Of a stretch of 53,023 nucleotides of DNA, positions 7,916 through 17,165 are shown one piece after another. How positions within the stretch are numbered: position 1 is the first letter of the stretch; every line of letters starts with the position of its first letter. The translations under genes and the position numbers were made by a program. Source of the DNA: Cyanobacteria bacterium REEB67 (GTDB lineage Bacteria > Cyanobacteriota > Vampirovibrionia > Obscuribacterales > Obscuribacteraceae); assembly GCA_018971775.1 (NCBI GenBank), contig JAGXAB010000046.1, positions 1 to 53,023 on the forward strand. Direction: 5' to 3'. The notes under the pieces are model-generated. The model did not search any database and was not told the origin of the DNA. It saw only the letters and a list, made by a program, of their open reading frames with translations.

Positions 7916-9991
7916 TTATTTGCGGAGCATAGTTTTGATTGTGTCTACGACATGTTCTTGCGTAAAGCCAAATTTCTTGAGCAGGTCTTTCAGGGGAGCC
8001 GAGGCACCGAAGGTGGTCATGCCGATTGCTTTGCCCTTGTCGCCAATATAGCGCTCCCAGCCCAGTGTCGAGCCTGCTTCGACCGATACGCGCTGCACCA
8101 CATCCGGTGGCAGTACGGTATCTTTGTAAGCTTGATCCTGTTTCTCGAAAAGATCCCAGGAAGGCATGCTGACGACGCGACCTTTGATGCCCTCAGCGGC
8201 TAGTGCTTCGCAGGCCGCAAGAGCGAGGGGTACTTCCGAGCCTGTGGCGATCAAGATATAGGCGGGCTTTTCTTTGTCGCCCTGGGCGTCGTGGAGGACG
8301 TAGGCACCTTTCGCGACGCCTGCGGCACTGCCGTATTTGCTGCGATCCAGTGTCGGCAAAGCCTGACGACTGAGGGCGAGCACTGCCGGTTCGTGCTTGA
8401 GCTGGGCGATGACGCGCCAGGCTTCGGTCACTTCGTTGGCATCGGCCGGTCTGAAGACGACGATGCCCGGCAAGCTACGCAGGCTGGCCAGTTGTTCTAT
8501 GGGCTGGTGGGTCGGGCCGTCTTCGCCTACGCCAATCGAGTCGTGAGTGAAGATGTAGATTACCGGCTGTTCCATGATGGCGCTCAAGCGCAGCGATGGC
8601 TTGAGGTAGTCGACGAAGATCAAGAATCCGGAACCGTAAGGGCGGATCTTAGAAACTGCCAGGCCATTGAGGACGGCGGCCATGGCATGTTCGCGAATGC
8701 CGAAGTGGAAATTGCGTGCACCATAGTTGGTGGCATTGAAATCACCGGCGCCGTCGAAGGTCAGGCGCGTCTTTGTCGACGGAGCGAGATCCGCCGCGCC
8801 GCCGATCAACCAGGGATAGTTGACCGCCAGGCCGTTCAGGACTTTGGCCGAAGATTCGCGGGTGGCCAGACCTTTGGCGTCAGCGGGAAAGGTCGGCAAA
8901 CCTTTGTCCCAGCCCTGGGGCAGGCCACCGGTCAGAAGGCAGGTGAGCTCGGCGTGCAATTCGGGATATTTGACTTTGTAATCGGCGAACATTTTTTCCC
9001 AGGCCTGGCGCGACTTGCCGCCACGCTCGGCCATTGCCTGTCTGAAATGCTCGGTAACGCCTGCGGGGATATAAAAGGACTTGTCTTCAGGGAAGCCGAG
9101 GGCACGCTTCGTTAGCTTGACTTCTTCTTCTCCGAGGGGCTCGCCGTGCGCTCCAGCGGTGTCATGTTTATTGGGCGAGCCGTAGGCGATGTGACTTTCG
9201 ACAATGATCAGTGTCGGTCTTTCATGGTTTGCTTTGAAGGATTTGAGGGCCGCTTCGACGCGGGTGCGATCGTTGGCGTCGGGCAATCTGATTACGTCCC
9301 AACCGTAGGCGAGGAAACGCGTGCCGACATCTTCGTTGAAAGTAAGATCTGTATGGCCTTCGATCGTGATGCGGTTGCTGTCATAGATCCAACAGAGATT
9401 GGGCAGACGCATAAAACCAGCCATCGAGGCCGCTTCGCTCGAGATGCCTTCCATCATGCAGCCGTCGCCGCCATAGGCGTAGACGTTGTAGTCGAAGAGC
9501 GGAAATCCGTCGCGGTTGAAATGCTTGCCCAGCCACTGACTGGCGATGGCCATGCCGACGCTGTTGGCGAAGCCCTGACCGAGCGGCCCGGTTGTCGTCT
9601 CGACACCGGAGGTCCATTTGTGCTCGGGGTGACCCGGGCATTTGCTGTCCAATTGTCTGAAGTTTTTGATTTCATCGAGGCTGACAGCCTCTTTGTCGGT
9701 CGGCTTTTCGTTAGCATCGAGCTGGCGCACGCCGGCCAGGTGCAAAAGTGAATAGAGCAGCATCGAAGCGTGGCCGTTGGAGAGGACGAAACGATCGCGA
9801 TTGGGAAACATCGGATCGGTTGGATCATAATTAAGGATGTTCAGCCAGAGAGTATAGGCCACCGGTGCCATGCCCATCGGTGCGCCGGGGTGACCGCTAT
9901 TGGCTTTTTGCACCGCGTCTATGGCCAGAGTGCGAATCGTGTTTACGCAGAGCTCGTCAATCGATTGCTCCGTCATTACTGCCAAAGTCAT
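7916..9991 (-). CDS. tkt: Transketolase
   Basis: A 691-residue, full-length transketolase transferring two-carbon units between sugar phosphates with thiamine diphosphate. Visible motifs are ANSGHPGAPMGMAP near residue 30, SNGHASMLLYSLLHL near 71, TGPLGQG at 134-140 and the cofactor motif GDGCMMEG at 175-182. The pyrimidine-binding domain carries GEDGPTHQPIEQLASLR. AGGAGAG lies just upstream of the ATG at 9991. It is the first gene of the operon and is divergent from the GH63-like gene, so the operon promoter should lie in 9992-10237. Confidence 0.96.
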   Translation of the reverse strand: MTLAVMTEQSIDELCVNTIRTLAIDAVQKANSGHPGAPMGMAPVAYTLWLNILNYDPTDPMFPNRDRFVLSNGHASMLLYSLLHLAGVRQLDANEKPTDKEAVSLDEIKNFRQLDSKCPGHPEHKWTSGVETTTGPLGQGFANSVGMAIASQWLGKHFNRDGFPLFDYNVYAYGGDGCMMEGISSEAASMAGFMRLPNLCWIYDSNRITIEGHTDLTFNEDVGTRFLAYGWDVIRLPDANDRTRVEAALKSFKANHERPTLIIVESHIAYGSPNKHDTAGAHGEPLGEEEVKLTKRALGFPEDKSFYIPAGVTEHFRQAMAERGGKSRQAWEKMFADYKVKYPELHAELTCLLTGGLPQGWDKGLPTFPADAKGLATRESSAKVLNGLAVNYPWLIGGAADLAPSTKTRLTFDGAGDFNATNYGARNFHFGIREHAMAAVLNGLAVSKIRPYGSGFLIFVDYLKPSLRLSAIMEQPVIYIFTHDSIGVGEDGPTHQPIEQLASLRSLPGIVVFRPADANEVTEAWRVIAQLKHEPAVLALSRQALPTLDRSKYGSAAGVAKGAYVLHDAQGDKEKPAYILIATGSEVPLALAACEALAAEGIKGRVVSMPSWDLFEKQDQAYKDTVLPPDVVQRVSVEAGSTLGWERYIGDKGKAIGMTTFGASAPLKDLLKKFGFTQEHVVDTIKTMLRK

Positions 9992-10237
9992 CTTACTCTC
10001 CTATGGTCCTGTAATTAGCCTCATGCTCCCAGGGTAGTTTAAGCCCTGATTCGGGCGGATACTACTAAATTAGCCATTTTACTTAGGATTTTGCTGCAAT
10101 GACTGTCAAGATGATTTGGAGCTCTAGCAATAATGCAGATAGTATTAAATTTGATGGAAAAAATTGTGTTGGAGGCGTGATCTGCTTACTTATTTTTCGA
10201 CTACTTTAGTCAATGTCGGTTCCCGGGAGTGCTTGCC
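9992..10237. promoter_or_regulatory. Divergent intergenic region, tkt operon / GH63-like gene
   Basis: About 245 bases between two divergent starts must carry promoters for both. On the minus strand there is a perfect TTGACA (complement of 10104-10109), but no good -10 box lies 16-18 bases from it; the nearest good match, TAAAAT, is 22 bases away. On the plus strand the AT-rich part (about 10130-10160) has no clear box pair. I see no convincing operator. Only the location is firm. Confidence 0.4.
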
Positions 10238-12982
10238 TTGTCCGAAGTGAAAAATAGCCATCGCGATTCATTGGAGACCGACCGTCTGGCTGAGGATGAA
10301 AAGCGGCAGGCCAACTGGAAGCGCTGGGGGCCATACCTGAGCGAGCGGCAATGGGGCACGGTGCGCGAGGATTATTCGCAAAACGGCGACTGCTGGCGTT
10401 ATTTCAGTCATGATGCGGCACGCATGCGCGCCTATCGCTGGGGTGAAGACGGTCTGCTCGGTATCAGCGATCGCGAATGCCGCCTCTGTTTTTCGCTCGC
10501 CCTCTGGAATGAGCAGGACGCTATTTTGAAAGAGCGTTTTTACGGGCTGACCAATGAAGAAGGCAATCACGGCGAAGACGTCAAAGAGTATTACTACTAT
10601 CTAGACTCGACACCGACGCACTCTTATATGAAGGCGCTCTATAAATATCCGCAGTCCGCCTATCCCTACAATGCCCTGCTCGAAGAAAACGCCCGGCGTG
10701 GTCGCTCCGCCCCTGAATATGAATTGCTCGACACCGGCGTTTTTAACGCGGACAAATATTTCGATGTTTTCGTCGAGTATGCCAAGGCCGACTGCGATGA
10801 CATCCTGATTAAAATCACTGCCACTAATCGCGGTGCCAGCGACGCTCCCCTTCATCTTTTGCCGACGCTCTGGTTTCGCAATACCTGGAGCTGGGGCCGA
10901 GATGATGATGGCTATTTCAAAAAGCCGCAAATCATGCCCTTTGAAGGGGCGAGCTCAGGTCAGGCGCTCCTGGCCCGCCACGAAACCCTTGGCGATTTTG
11001 TTTTTTCAGAAGTTATAAGCAAATCTGCGCCTTATTCTCAAAGCGAAATACTGGCCACAGAAAATATCACTAATTTCAGTCGGCTCTATAATTTTGCCGC
11101 CGGCGAGCCCTATGTCAAAGACGCCTTTCATGATTATGTAGTCGCCGGACGCAGTGAAGCGGTCAATCCAAAAAGAGAAGGCACCAAAGTGGCCTTCTAT
11201 ACTAAAACCGTTATTGCGGCCGGGGCCAGCCAGACGATCAAGCTCAGACTATGCAGTCGCGGCGATTATGAAAAGCGACCGACCCTGCTCGAGGAGGCGG
11301 GTTTCGACGGGATTTTCTTCGAACGTGAGCGCGAAGCGGATAAATTTTATGGTCATCTGATCGCCACCTGTCTGCCGGCCAAAGCCAGGCAGGTGATGCG
11401 CCAGGCCTATGCCGGTTTGCTCTGGAGCAAGCAGTATTATCATTATGTGGTACGCGACTGGCTGCGCGGCGACCCAGAGCAGCCTCCGCCGCAGAGGCAA
11501 AATCTGCGCAATCAGCACTGGCAAAATATTTTCAACCGCGATCTCATCTCGGTACCTGACAAATGGGAATACCCGTGGTATGCCGCCTGGGACCTGGCTT
11601 TTCATATGCTACCCATGGCCAGGCTGGACGGGCGCTTCGCCAAGGATCAGTTGATTTTGCTATTGCGCGAATGGTACATGCGCCACGACGGTCAGCTGCC
11701 GGCCTACGAATTCAACTTCTCCGACGTCAATCCGCCCGTTCATGGCTGGGCCGCCTTCCGTGTCTACAAAATGACCGCACCGCGAGGCAAACGCGACCGC
11801 GCCTTTCTCGAGCGCATCTTTCACAAGCTCTTGATCAATTTCACCTGGTGGGTCAATCGCAAGGACGTGCTCGGCAACGATCTTTTTGGCGGCGGCTTCC
11901 TTGGTCTCGATAATATCGGCCTTTTCGACCGTTCGGCGGCCGTTCCCGGGGGCGGTATATTGCTGCAGGCGGACGGCACGGCCTGGATGAGCTTCTATTG
12001 CACCACCATGCTAGGTATCGCCCTCGAGCTAGCTTCGCAGGAAGAGTCATACGAAGATGTCGCTTCCAAATTTGTCGAGCACTTCGTGCAAATTGCAGAT
12101 GCTGTCAATAATATGGGTGGCGGCGGACTCTACGATGAGGAGGACGGATTTTATTATGACCAGCTTGTCGTGCGCGGCCAGACCTATAAGTTGAAAGTGC
12201 GCTCGCTAGTCGGCTTGATTCCGCTCCTGGCCGTAGAGATATTAGATGACCGCGTACTGGCCTCCCTGCCCGGTTTTCGCAAAAGGTTGGATTGGTTTAT
12301 TCAACACCGCCAGGATCTGGGCGAGAACATCGCCATGGCTAATTGTGTCGCCGGTCAGGATTGCCGGCTTCTTTCGCTGGTCGATGAGGGGCAGCTGCGC
12401 AGCTTGCTAAAATACATGCTCGACGAAAAGGAATTTTTGTCCCCTCACGGATTGCGCTCCGTTTCTAAAGTCCACGAAGCCGCACCCTACACTTTCAGTC
12501 TCGATGGCGAAGAATTCAGCGTCGCTTACAGCCCCGGGGAAAGCGAAAGCGGATCTTTCGGGGGCAATTCCAACTGGCGCGGTCCGGTCTGGTTGCCGAT
12601 CAATTATTTGATCGTCGAGGCGCTTGAGCGCTATCACCGCTATTACGGTGATAGCTTCAAAATAGAGTGTCCGACCGGATCGGGTGATCTGCTCAATCTG
12701 GGAGAGGTGGCGAATTTTCTCTCGCGGCGCATTGCCGCTATTTTCTTCGATGAGAGCGGGGCGCCACCTGCCTGGCAGGGCGCTTACGGTGAGACTTTCA
12801 ATAGCGAGCACTGGCGCGACCAGACTTTGTTTTTTGAATATTTCCATGGTGACAATGGGGCCGGTCTCGGTGCCAGTCACCAGACCGGTTGGACTGCCTT
12901 GATCACGCGCTTCCTCGAAAAGCTGGTGCCTGGTTTTAAAGATTGCCAAAACAATTTAGCAAGCGAAAGTAAAAAATCGTAA
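10238..12982 (+). CDS. GH63-like (MGH1-type) glycoside hydrolase / glucosidase
   Basis: About 914 residues, cytoplasmic by lack of a signal peptide. The N-terminus has RWGPYLSERQWGTVREDYS, a signature of a bacterial group usually annotated as glucosidase. The C-terminal half shows an alpha/alpha toroid with WEYPWYAAWDLAFH, LPAYEFNFSDVNPPVHGWA and RGPVWLPINYLIVEALERY, the likely catalytic barrel with acidic residues in WDLAFH. The family acts on alpha-glucosides or mannosylglycerate-type substrates; the exact substrate cannot be read here. I prefer TTG at 10238 because GGGAG (10225-10229) is eight bases upstream; GTG at 10229 would overlap that site. It is divergent from the operon containing glk and could supply glucose to it, which is inference. 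Confidence 0.8.
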   Translation: MSEVKNSHRDSLETDRLAEDEKRQANWKRWGPYLSERQWGTVREDYSQNGDCWRYFSHDAARMRAYRWGEDGLLGISDRECRLCFSLALWNEQDAILKERFYGLTNEEGNHGEDVKEYYYYLDSTPTHSYMKALYKYPQSAYPYNALLEENARRGRSAPEYELLDTGVFNADKYFDVFVEYAKADCDDILIKITATNRGASDAPLHLLPTLWFRNTWSWGRDDDGYFKKPQIMPFEGASSGQALLARHETLGDFVFSEVISKSAPYSQSEILATENITNFSRLYNFAAGEPYVKDAFHDYVVAGRSEAVNPKREGTKVAFYTKTVIAAGASQTIKLRLCSRGDYEKRPTLLEEAGFDGIFFEREREADKFYGHLIATCLPAKARQVMRQAYAGLLWSKQYYHYVVRDWLRGDPEQPPPQRQNLRNQHWQNIFNRDLISVPDKWEYPWYAAWDLAFHMLPMARLDGRFAKDQLILLLREWYMRHDGQLPAYEFNFSDVNPPVHGWAAFRVYKMTAPRGKRDRAFLERIFHKLLINFTWWVNRKDVLGNDLFGGGFLGLDNIGLFDRSAAVPGGGILLQADGTAWMSFYCTTMLGIALELASQEESYEDVASKFVEHFVQIADAVNNMGGGGLYDEEDGFYYDQLVVRGQTYKLKVRSLVGLIPLLAVEILDDRVLASLPGFRKRLDWFIQHRQDLGENIAMANCVAGQDCRLLSLVDEGQLRSLLKYMLDEKEFLSPHGLRSVSKVHEAAPYTFSLDGEEFSVAYSPGESESGSFGGNSNWRGPVWLPINYLIVEALERYHRYYGDSFKIECPTGSGDLLNLGEVANFLSRRIAAIFFDESGAPPAWQGAYGETFNSEHWRDQTLFFEYFHGDNGAGLGASHQTGWTALITRFLEKLVPGFKDCQNNLASESKKS

Positions 12983-13004
12983 GCTTTGCAACTCTCCACA
13001 ACCC

Positions 13005-13033
13005 TTTATATATAGATTTAAAATCAGTATACT
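13005..13033 (+). promoter_or_regulatory. Candidate sigma70-type promoter
   Basis: TTTATA (13005-13010) and TATACT (13028-13033) are separated by 17 bases in an AT-rich stretch between the GH63-like gene and the small coiled-coil gene at 13098. Each box matches four or five of six consensus positions. No transcript evidence is available. Confidence 0.35.
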
Positions 13034-13097
13034 CAGGCCAGATGTTGGGAAGAATTTTTACGTCCGTTTTCTTTAGACGTTTTTGTAAGGGATCAAT

Positions 13098-13397
13098 ATG
13101 AACATGCACAGCACTAAAACGCTTGCGTTGACGCCTCTACTATCGATGGCGTTCGTTTTGACTATGCTCACCTGTCTGGGCGCAGGCTATGCAATGGGCG
13201 CTACCGGCGTTTACGCCAATCTCCAACAAACACACGATTCATTGCTCGAGCAGCGCGATCACCTGCAGCGTTTGCAAGGACAGTACTCGGATCAGATTGC
13301 TAAATTGCAGCAGCAATTAAATCTGGTCGGCAGTTATCTCAGCGATAACGATCGCGCCCTTCGCGATATCGAAGAAGCGATGCGCAATGCCAGATAA
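13098..13397 (+). CDS. Small exported or membrane-anchored coiled-coil protein
   Basis: A 99-residue protein that I do not recognise. Residues ~9-36 form one hydrophobic segment (LLSMAFVLTMLTCLGAGYAM) that is either an uncleaved anchor or a signal peptide. The rest is polar and helical: the heptad-like QRDHLQRLQGQYSDQIAKL and LSDNDRALRDIEEAMRNAR point to a coiled coil. AAGGGATC precedes the ATG. It is followed 25 bases later by the NTF2-like exported protein, so the two are probably co-transcribed. The architecture (anchor plus short coiled coil) is like small division or envelope spacers, but no specific family can be claimed. Confidence 0.65.
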   Translation: MNMHSTKTLALTPLLSMAFVLTMLTCLGAGYAMGATGVYANLQQTHDSLLEQRDHLQRLQGQYSDQIAKLQQQLNLVGSYLSDNDRALRDIEEAMRNAR

Positions 13398-13422
13398 GAG
13401 TCTGAATATTTTGAGGTCTTTG

Positions 13423-14046
13423 ATGATGGGCAAACTGACAAAATTATTTCTTCTGACCGCCGTCTTTCTACTTGCTCCCCTGGCGCTTTTGACGGCGGCC
13501 CTGGCCGAGCCGGTCAGCGAGAGCAAAAAGGCGGTCGTCGTCGAATCGGGCGACGAGCACAACGAATATTGTTCAATCACCGACCCTGATCAAAAAGCGC
13601 CCATTAAGTTTGCCTGCCTGCATCAGCTCACCGACTGCCCGGAAGCCGAAGAAGTCGTGAAAACGATGGCCACATACTCCAAAGCCTATGTCAGCCAGGA
13701 TTATAAAACCTGTGCCGAATATATGACCGATGGCATCACCACTTTCGACCAGCGCTCCAAGCGTCTGATCGTCGGCAAAGAGGCCGTGCTCGCCGATATG
13801 AAGGCACGTCTGGACAAGTCCCTGCCCGATTCGGAAAGCCCCCTGCTTTCCTATACGCTAGATCATCCGCTGGCCAGAGTAAATGGCAATAAGGCCTATG
13901 CCAATTGTATCGGTATAAAAATCTTTGGCGGCAAAAATCCGCACACGATGGAATCGCATTCGACTTATGTCTTTGTCAAAGAAGAGGGCAAGTGGAAGAA
14001 ATCGCATTTCACAACTGATTGGAGAGCGGTCGAACATAAAGGTTAG
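13423..14046 (+). CDS. Exported NTF2-like / SnoaL-type domain protein
   Basis: Of the possible in-frame ATGs I chose 13423, because GAGG (13413-13416) lies six bases upstream and this gives a clean signal peptide (KLTKLFLLTAVFLLAPLALL ... ALA-E). The earlier ATG at 13387 overlaps the previous gene. The mature part (~180 residues) has VKTMATYSKAYVSQDYKTCAEYM followed by a region ending in HSTYVFVKEEGKWKKSHF, the typical start helix and last strand of the cone-shaped NTF2-like fold used in DUF4440/SnoaL proteins. Two cysteine pairs could form disulfides. The ligand is unknown. Confidence 0.6.
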   Translation: MMGKLTKLFLLTAVFLLAPLALLTAALAEPVSESKKAVVVESGDEHNEYCSITDPDQKAPIKFACLHQLTDCPEAEEVVKTMATYSKAYVSQDYKTCAEYMTDGITTFDQRSKRLIVGKEAVLADMKARLDKSLPDSESPLLSYTLDHPLARVNGNKAYANCIGIKIFGGKNPHTMESHSTYVFVKEEGKWKKSHFTTDWRAVEHKG

Positions 14047-14101
14047 AAAGTTGGCAAATTAGACTTTGCTTAGACCAGTAGACCATTAGACCCGGTTGCC
14101 G

Positions 14102-14959
14102 ATGAATCCCAAGCCCGTCACTTCCACTGTTACTTTTAAATCGGCTGATGGTCTCACTCTGGTCGGCGAAATCGCCGGTGATGCTGCCTCCTGTCGCGAC
14201 AAGCCGCCGGTGATTTTATTACATGGCGGCGGGCAGACCCGCCATGCCTGGAAAAAGACCCAGGCCGCCCTGACGGCAGCCGGTTTCTACAGTCTGGCTA
14301 TGGATTTGCGTGGCCACGGCGATAGTGACTGGTCGCCGACTGAAAATTACAGCGCCGCCAGTTTTACCTCTGACCTCAAGATCGCCATCGACTCTCTGCC
14401 TGCACCACCGGTGGTGGTAGGCGCCTCGCTTGGCGGCATCGTCACTCTCGTCTTCCAGGGCGAAAGCGACCTTGTTTTTACCAGAGCTGTGGTTCTGGTC
14501 GATATCGCGCCAAAAGTCGAGGCTAAAGGGGTAGAGCGGATCGTCACCTTTATGCGCAGCCATCACGACGGTTTCGCCAGTCTGCAGGACGCCGCGGCCG
14601 CGGTCGGTGCTTATCTTAAAAATCGTAAGGGGCCGGACGATATCGAGGGCTTGAAGAAAAATCTGCGCTGCCGTGCCGACGGACGCTATTACTGGCACTG
14701 GGACCCGGTGCTGGTCAGCAAAGAATTTCTCGCCCAGGTGGACGATGAGGAACGTCTGCTGGCCGCCGCCAAAAATTTGCGAGTGCCACTGCTTTTGGTG
14801 CGCGGTATGATGAGCGATGTGGTCACGACCAGCATTCTCGAAGAATTTCTCGAACATGTGCCGGGGGCAAGTTTCGTCGACGTGCCTGCGGCCGGGCACA
14901 TGGTCGCAGGCGATAGCAACGATGTCTTTACGCAAGCGCTCATTGATTTTCTAGCCTGA
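14102..14959 (+). CDS. Alpha/beta-hydrolase fold protein
   Basis: A 285-residue cytoplasmic hydrolase. The oxyanion loop is LLHGGGQTRHAW (40-51), DLRGHGDSDW is at 68-77, and the nucleophile elbow VVVGASLGG has Ser109. The likely acid is the Asp of RGMMSDVV and the base the His of AAGHMVAGD near 267. The layout is that of epoxide hydrolase/haloperoxidase-like enzymes. I used ATG at 14102 rather than TTG at 14096, though neither has a strong ribosome site. It lies 55 bases after the NTF2-like gene and ahead of the TetR-controlled tolC. The substrate is not deducible. Confidence 0.75.
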   Translation: MNPKPVTSTVTFKSADGLTLVGEIAGDAASCRDKPPVILLHGGGQTRHAWKKTQAALTAAGFYSLAMDLRGHGDSDWSPTENYSAASFTSDLKIAIDSLPAPPVVVGASLGGIVTLVFQGESDLVFTRAVVLVDIAPKVEAKGVERIVTFMRSHHDGFASLQDAAAAVGAYLKNRKGPDDIEGLKKNLRCRADGRYYWHWDPVLVSKEFLAQVDDEERLLAAAKNLRVPLLLVRGMMSDVVTTSILEEFLEHVPGASFVDVPAAGHMVAGDSNDVFTQALIDFLA

Positions 14960-15047
14960 AAGTCTCGATTTGATTGCGGGACAGTGCTGAGCAGACTCGG
15001 GTCTGAAAGCGGTCGCTAATTATCAGAGAAGTCTCATTTTGGCCGGG

Positions 15048-15077
15048 CTGACCCCTGCCTGTGGATCGGAGTAGAAT
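15048..15077 (+). promoter_or_regulatory. Candidate promoter of the first tolC
   Basis: CTGACC (15048-15053) and TAGAAT (15072-15077) are 18 bases apart. TAGAAT matches the -10 consensus at five of six positions. The palindrome at 15080-15097 starts two bases after it and would cover the transcription start, the classic position for a repressor site. Confidence 0.45.
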
Positions 15078-15079
15078 GT

Positions 15080-15097
15080 GGACGGACGGGTCCGTCC
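15080..15097. promoter_or_regulatory. Palindromic operator upstream of tolC (likely TetR site)
   Basis: GGACGGAC, two central bases GG, then GTCCGTCC: a perfect 8-bp inverted repeat followed by GCCCGT. The same arms and flank recur at 17072-17089 before the tetR gene. Two copies 2 kb apart, both next to likely -10 boxes and flanking the efflux locus, make it the probable binding site of the TetR-family protein encoded at 17166. Confidence 0.75.
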
Positions 15098-15123
15098 GCC
15101 CGTAATGCGTCATCAGGAATCCC

Positions 15124-17028
15124 ATGTATAAAGTTCTAAAATTTTACGCCCAAGGTCCGACGGTTATATTGGCCGCTACATATAGATCCGGTCGTCTCGG
15201 CGCGGTCGCATTGAGTCTTGCTCTGGCTAGCGGTGTCTGGCCAGCCCTGGCCCAAATCCCAAATGACAAACAAGATCCCGGCTCGACCAATGCCACCACG
15301 GCTCCCCTGCGTGGCCTGATCCCGCCTACACCGATCAATTCGAGCACTGCTCCGGCCAATCACCTTCAAAATGTGGGGCCGGCCTCGCTGCAGGGCGGCA
15401 GCCCAAATTTGCATCCGCCTATAAGCACCGGCCCAACCAGTGCGGCTCAACCTGCCGGCGTTACCAATCAGTTCCAGGGAGCAGGCGGCAGCTATGGTCG
15501 ACCACGTGTCGAGCCAAATACGGCCAGCGCCATCCGTCCCGAGGACGGCGACGGTACTGTCGATGATCCCAGTGCCGCCAAAATTTTGGGCGGCGACGAG
15601 CAGATCGTGATCAAAAAGCCGCGGCTGGAAGCCCTGGTTTCTGTGAGCAAGAGTCTCAATCCCTACGCGCTCGACAGTGAAAAGTCGGAAGGCATCAACC
15701 TCACCGATGTGCTGAAAACGACTGTGGCCCGCAATCTCGACATCAGCATAGCCGACCTCGACCGGCGTGTAGGCAAGTCCAACTTCTGGGGCTCGGTCGG
15801 TAAATTTTTGCCGGACATCAATCTCGGCTATAACTATCAATATCTGAAGGGTAAAGCCGGTATTCCTTTTGGAGCGACACCCGGGCCAATCAACCTCGAT
15901 ACGCCTTTTATCATAGCCAGCGCCGCTTTCAACTATCACGTCTATCGAGGCGGGTCCGTCCTTTATGGTGCCCTGCAGCGCTCCAATCTCTATAAGGCGG
16001 CCAAATACTCGCAGCGCACCACTATTTCCGATTCGCTGCTCAACACCACCCGTCTCTATTACGATCTGGTGCTCAACGAAGCACTGTTGCAGATTCGCAT
16101 CCGCGCCGTCGAAGTGTCGAAGGCGCAGTTGCAGATTTCGCAGAATCTGGTCAACTCCGGGCGCGGCACCAATCTCGATCTCTTCCAGTCGGAAACGCAG
16201 CTTTCCTCGGACACTCAAAATCTAATCGATCAGCAGGTGGCAAGGCGTGTTGCTGCCATTAGACTGGCTGATTTTCTCAATGCCGATCAAGGCATCGATC
16301 TGGTGCCGGTCGACACGCTTATCGCTACCAAGCGCCTGATTTCAGACCGCATGACCGTGCCCAATATCGTCAATCTGGCCGTTGAAAATCGGCCTGAACT
16401 CAAAGATCGCAAAGAGCAAGCCCTGGCTCAGAAAAAACAAGTGATCATCGCCAGCGCACCGCTGCAGCCGAAGCTCGATTTTATCGGCACCGCCTATGGT
16501 ATCGGTGAAACACTCTCGCACAATACGACCACGTCCTACATCTACAATCCAAACGGCAACGGTTCGATCTTGACTGAGCACGGCCAGCGCCAGATCGCCA
16601 ATTTATATTCGCTCGGCTTGAATGCCACCTGGAATTTCGGCGCCCTGGGCACGGTCGATGCCGCCAATATCTACACTGCTAAATTGCAAACGCGCGAGGC
16701 TTATCTGCGTCTCGATAGAGAGCGTAACACAGTCATCGATCAAGCCCGTGTTGCTTATCTGAACAGCCTTTCTGCCGCCCGCAAGCTGGAGGAGGCGAAT
16801 AAGCAAGTGCGTTCGGCCACCGAAGAATTGCGCCTCTCGCGCCTGCGCTTCGAAAACGGACTGTCTAAAAATATAGACGTCCTGCGCGCCCAGCAAGATT
16901 TCACCAATTCGCTCATTCTCAAGGCTCAGGCAATTATTAATTACAATATTGCCCAGGCTCAACTGGTTCACGATATCGGCCTGACATCGGTCGAAACCCT
17001 TACCCGCGCTGTGCCGGAGGGATCTTAA
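15124..17028 (+). CDS. TolC-family outer-membrane efflux protein
   Basis: A 634-residue outer-membrane channel subunit for the adjacent EmrAB-type pump. After a signal peptide ending near ALAQ (residues ~40-44) there is an unusual low-complexity stretch of ~110 residues rich in Pro, Asn, Gly and Thr. The TolC body follows, with two repeats of the outer-membrane efflux fold: INLTDVLKTTVARNLDISIA near 190, QISQNLVNSGRGTNLDLFQS in the first hairpin, and RLSRLRFENGLSKNIDVLRA in the second. AGGA is six bases before the ATG. It has its own operator-bearing promoter and is the first gene of the TetR locus. Confidence 0.9.
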   Translation: MYKVLKFYAQGPTVILAATYRSGRLGAVALSLALASGVWPALAQIPNDKQDPGSTNATTAPLRGLIPPTPINSSTAPANHLQNVGPASLQGGSPNLHPPISTGPTSAAQPAGVTNQFQGAGGSYGRPRVEPNTASAIRPEDGDGTVDDPSAAKILGGDEQIVIKKPRLEALVSVSKSLNPYALDSEKSEGINLTDVLKTTVARNLDISIADLDRRVGKSNFWGSVGKFLPDINLGYNYQYLKGKAGIPFGATPGPINLDTPFIIASAAFNYHVYRGGSVLYGALQRSNLYKAAKYSQRTTISDSLLNTTRLYYDLVLNEALLQIRIRAVEVSKAQLQISQNLVNSGRGTNLDLFQSETQLSSDTQNLIDQQVARRVAAIRLADFLNADQGIDLVPVDTLIATKRLISDRMTVPNIVNLAVENRPELKDRKEQALAQKKQVIIASAPLQPKLDFIGTAYGIGETLSHNTTTSYIYNPNGNGSILTEHGQRQIANLYSLGLNATWNFGALGTVDAANIYTAKLQTREAYLRLDRERNTVIDQARVAYLNSLSAARKLEEANKQVRSATEELRLSRLRFENGLSKNIDVLRAQQDFTNSLILKAQAIINYNIAQAQLVHDIGLTSVETLTRAVPEGS

Positions 17029-17057
17029 CAAGCGACTGGACAAGCCTGGTCCCGGGG

Positions 17058-17089
17058 TATATTATGGTTATGGACGGACGCGTCCGTCC
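17058..17089 (+). promoter_or_regulatory. Promoter -10 region and palindromic operator of tetR-emrAB
   Basis: A fully palindromic 18-mer (17072-17089; arms GGACGGAC and GTCCGTCC, centre GC) follows TATATT/TATTAT (17058-17065) by a few bases. It differs from the tolC site only in one centre base, and the GCCCGT flank is also conserved. It lies after the tolC stop and before the chosen tetR start, so the repressor probably controls itself and the pump genes. Confidence 0.72.
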
Positions 17090-17165
17090 GCCCGTCCGAA
17101 AAGCCTTTCAATCAAGTTCAAAACGTCCGAAAATCGCACCTCGAGAGAGTAAAGAGAGCCTCGTC

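Noticed and set aside
10104..10109. Perfect TTGACA on the minus strand as the tkt promoter -35 box
   Set aside because: No acceptable -10 box at 16-18 bases; the best one is 22 bases away.
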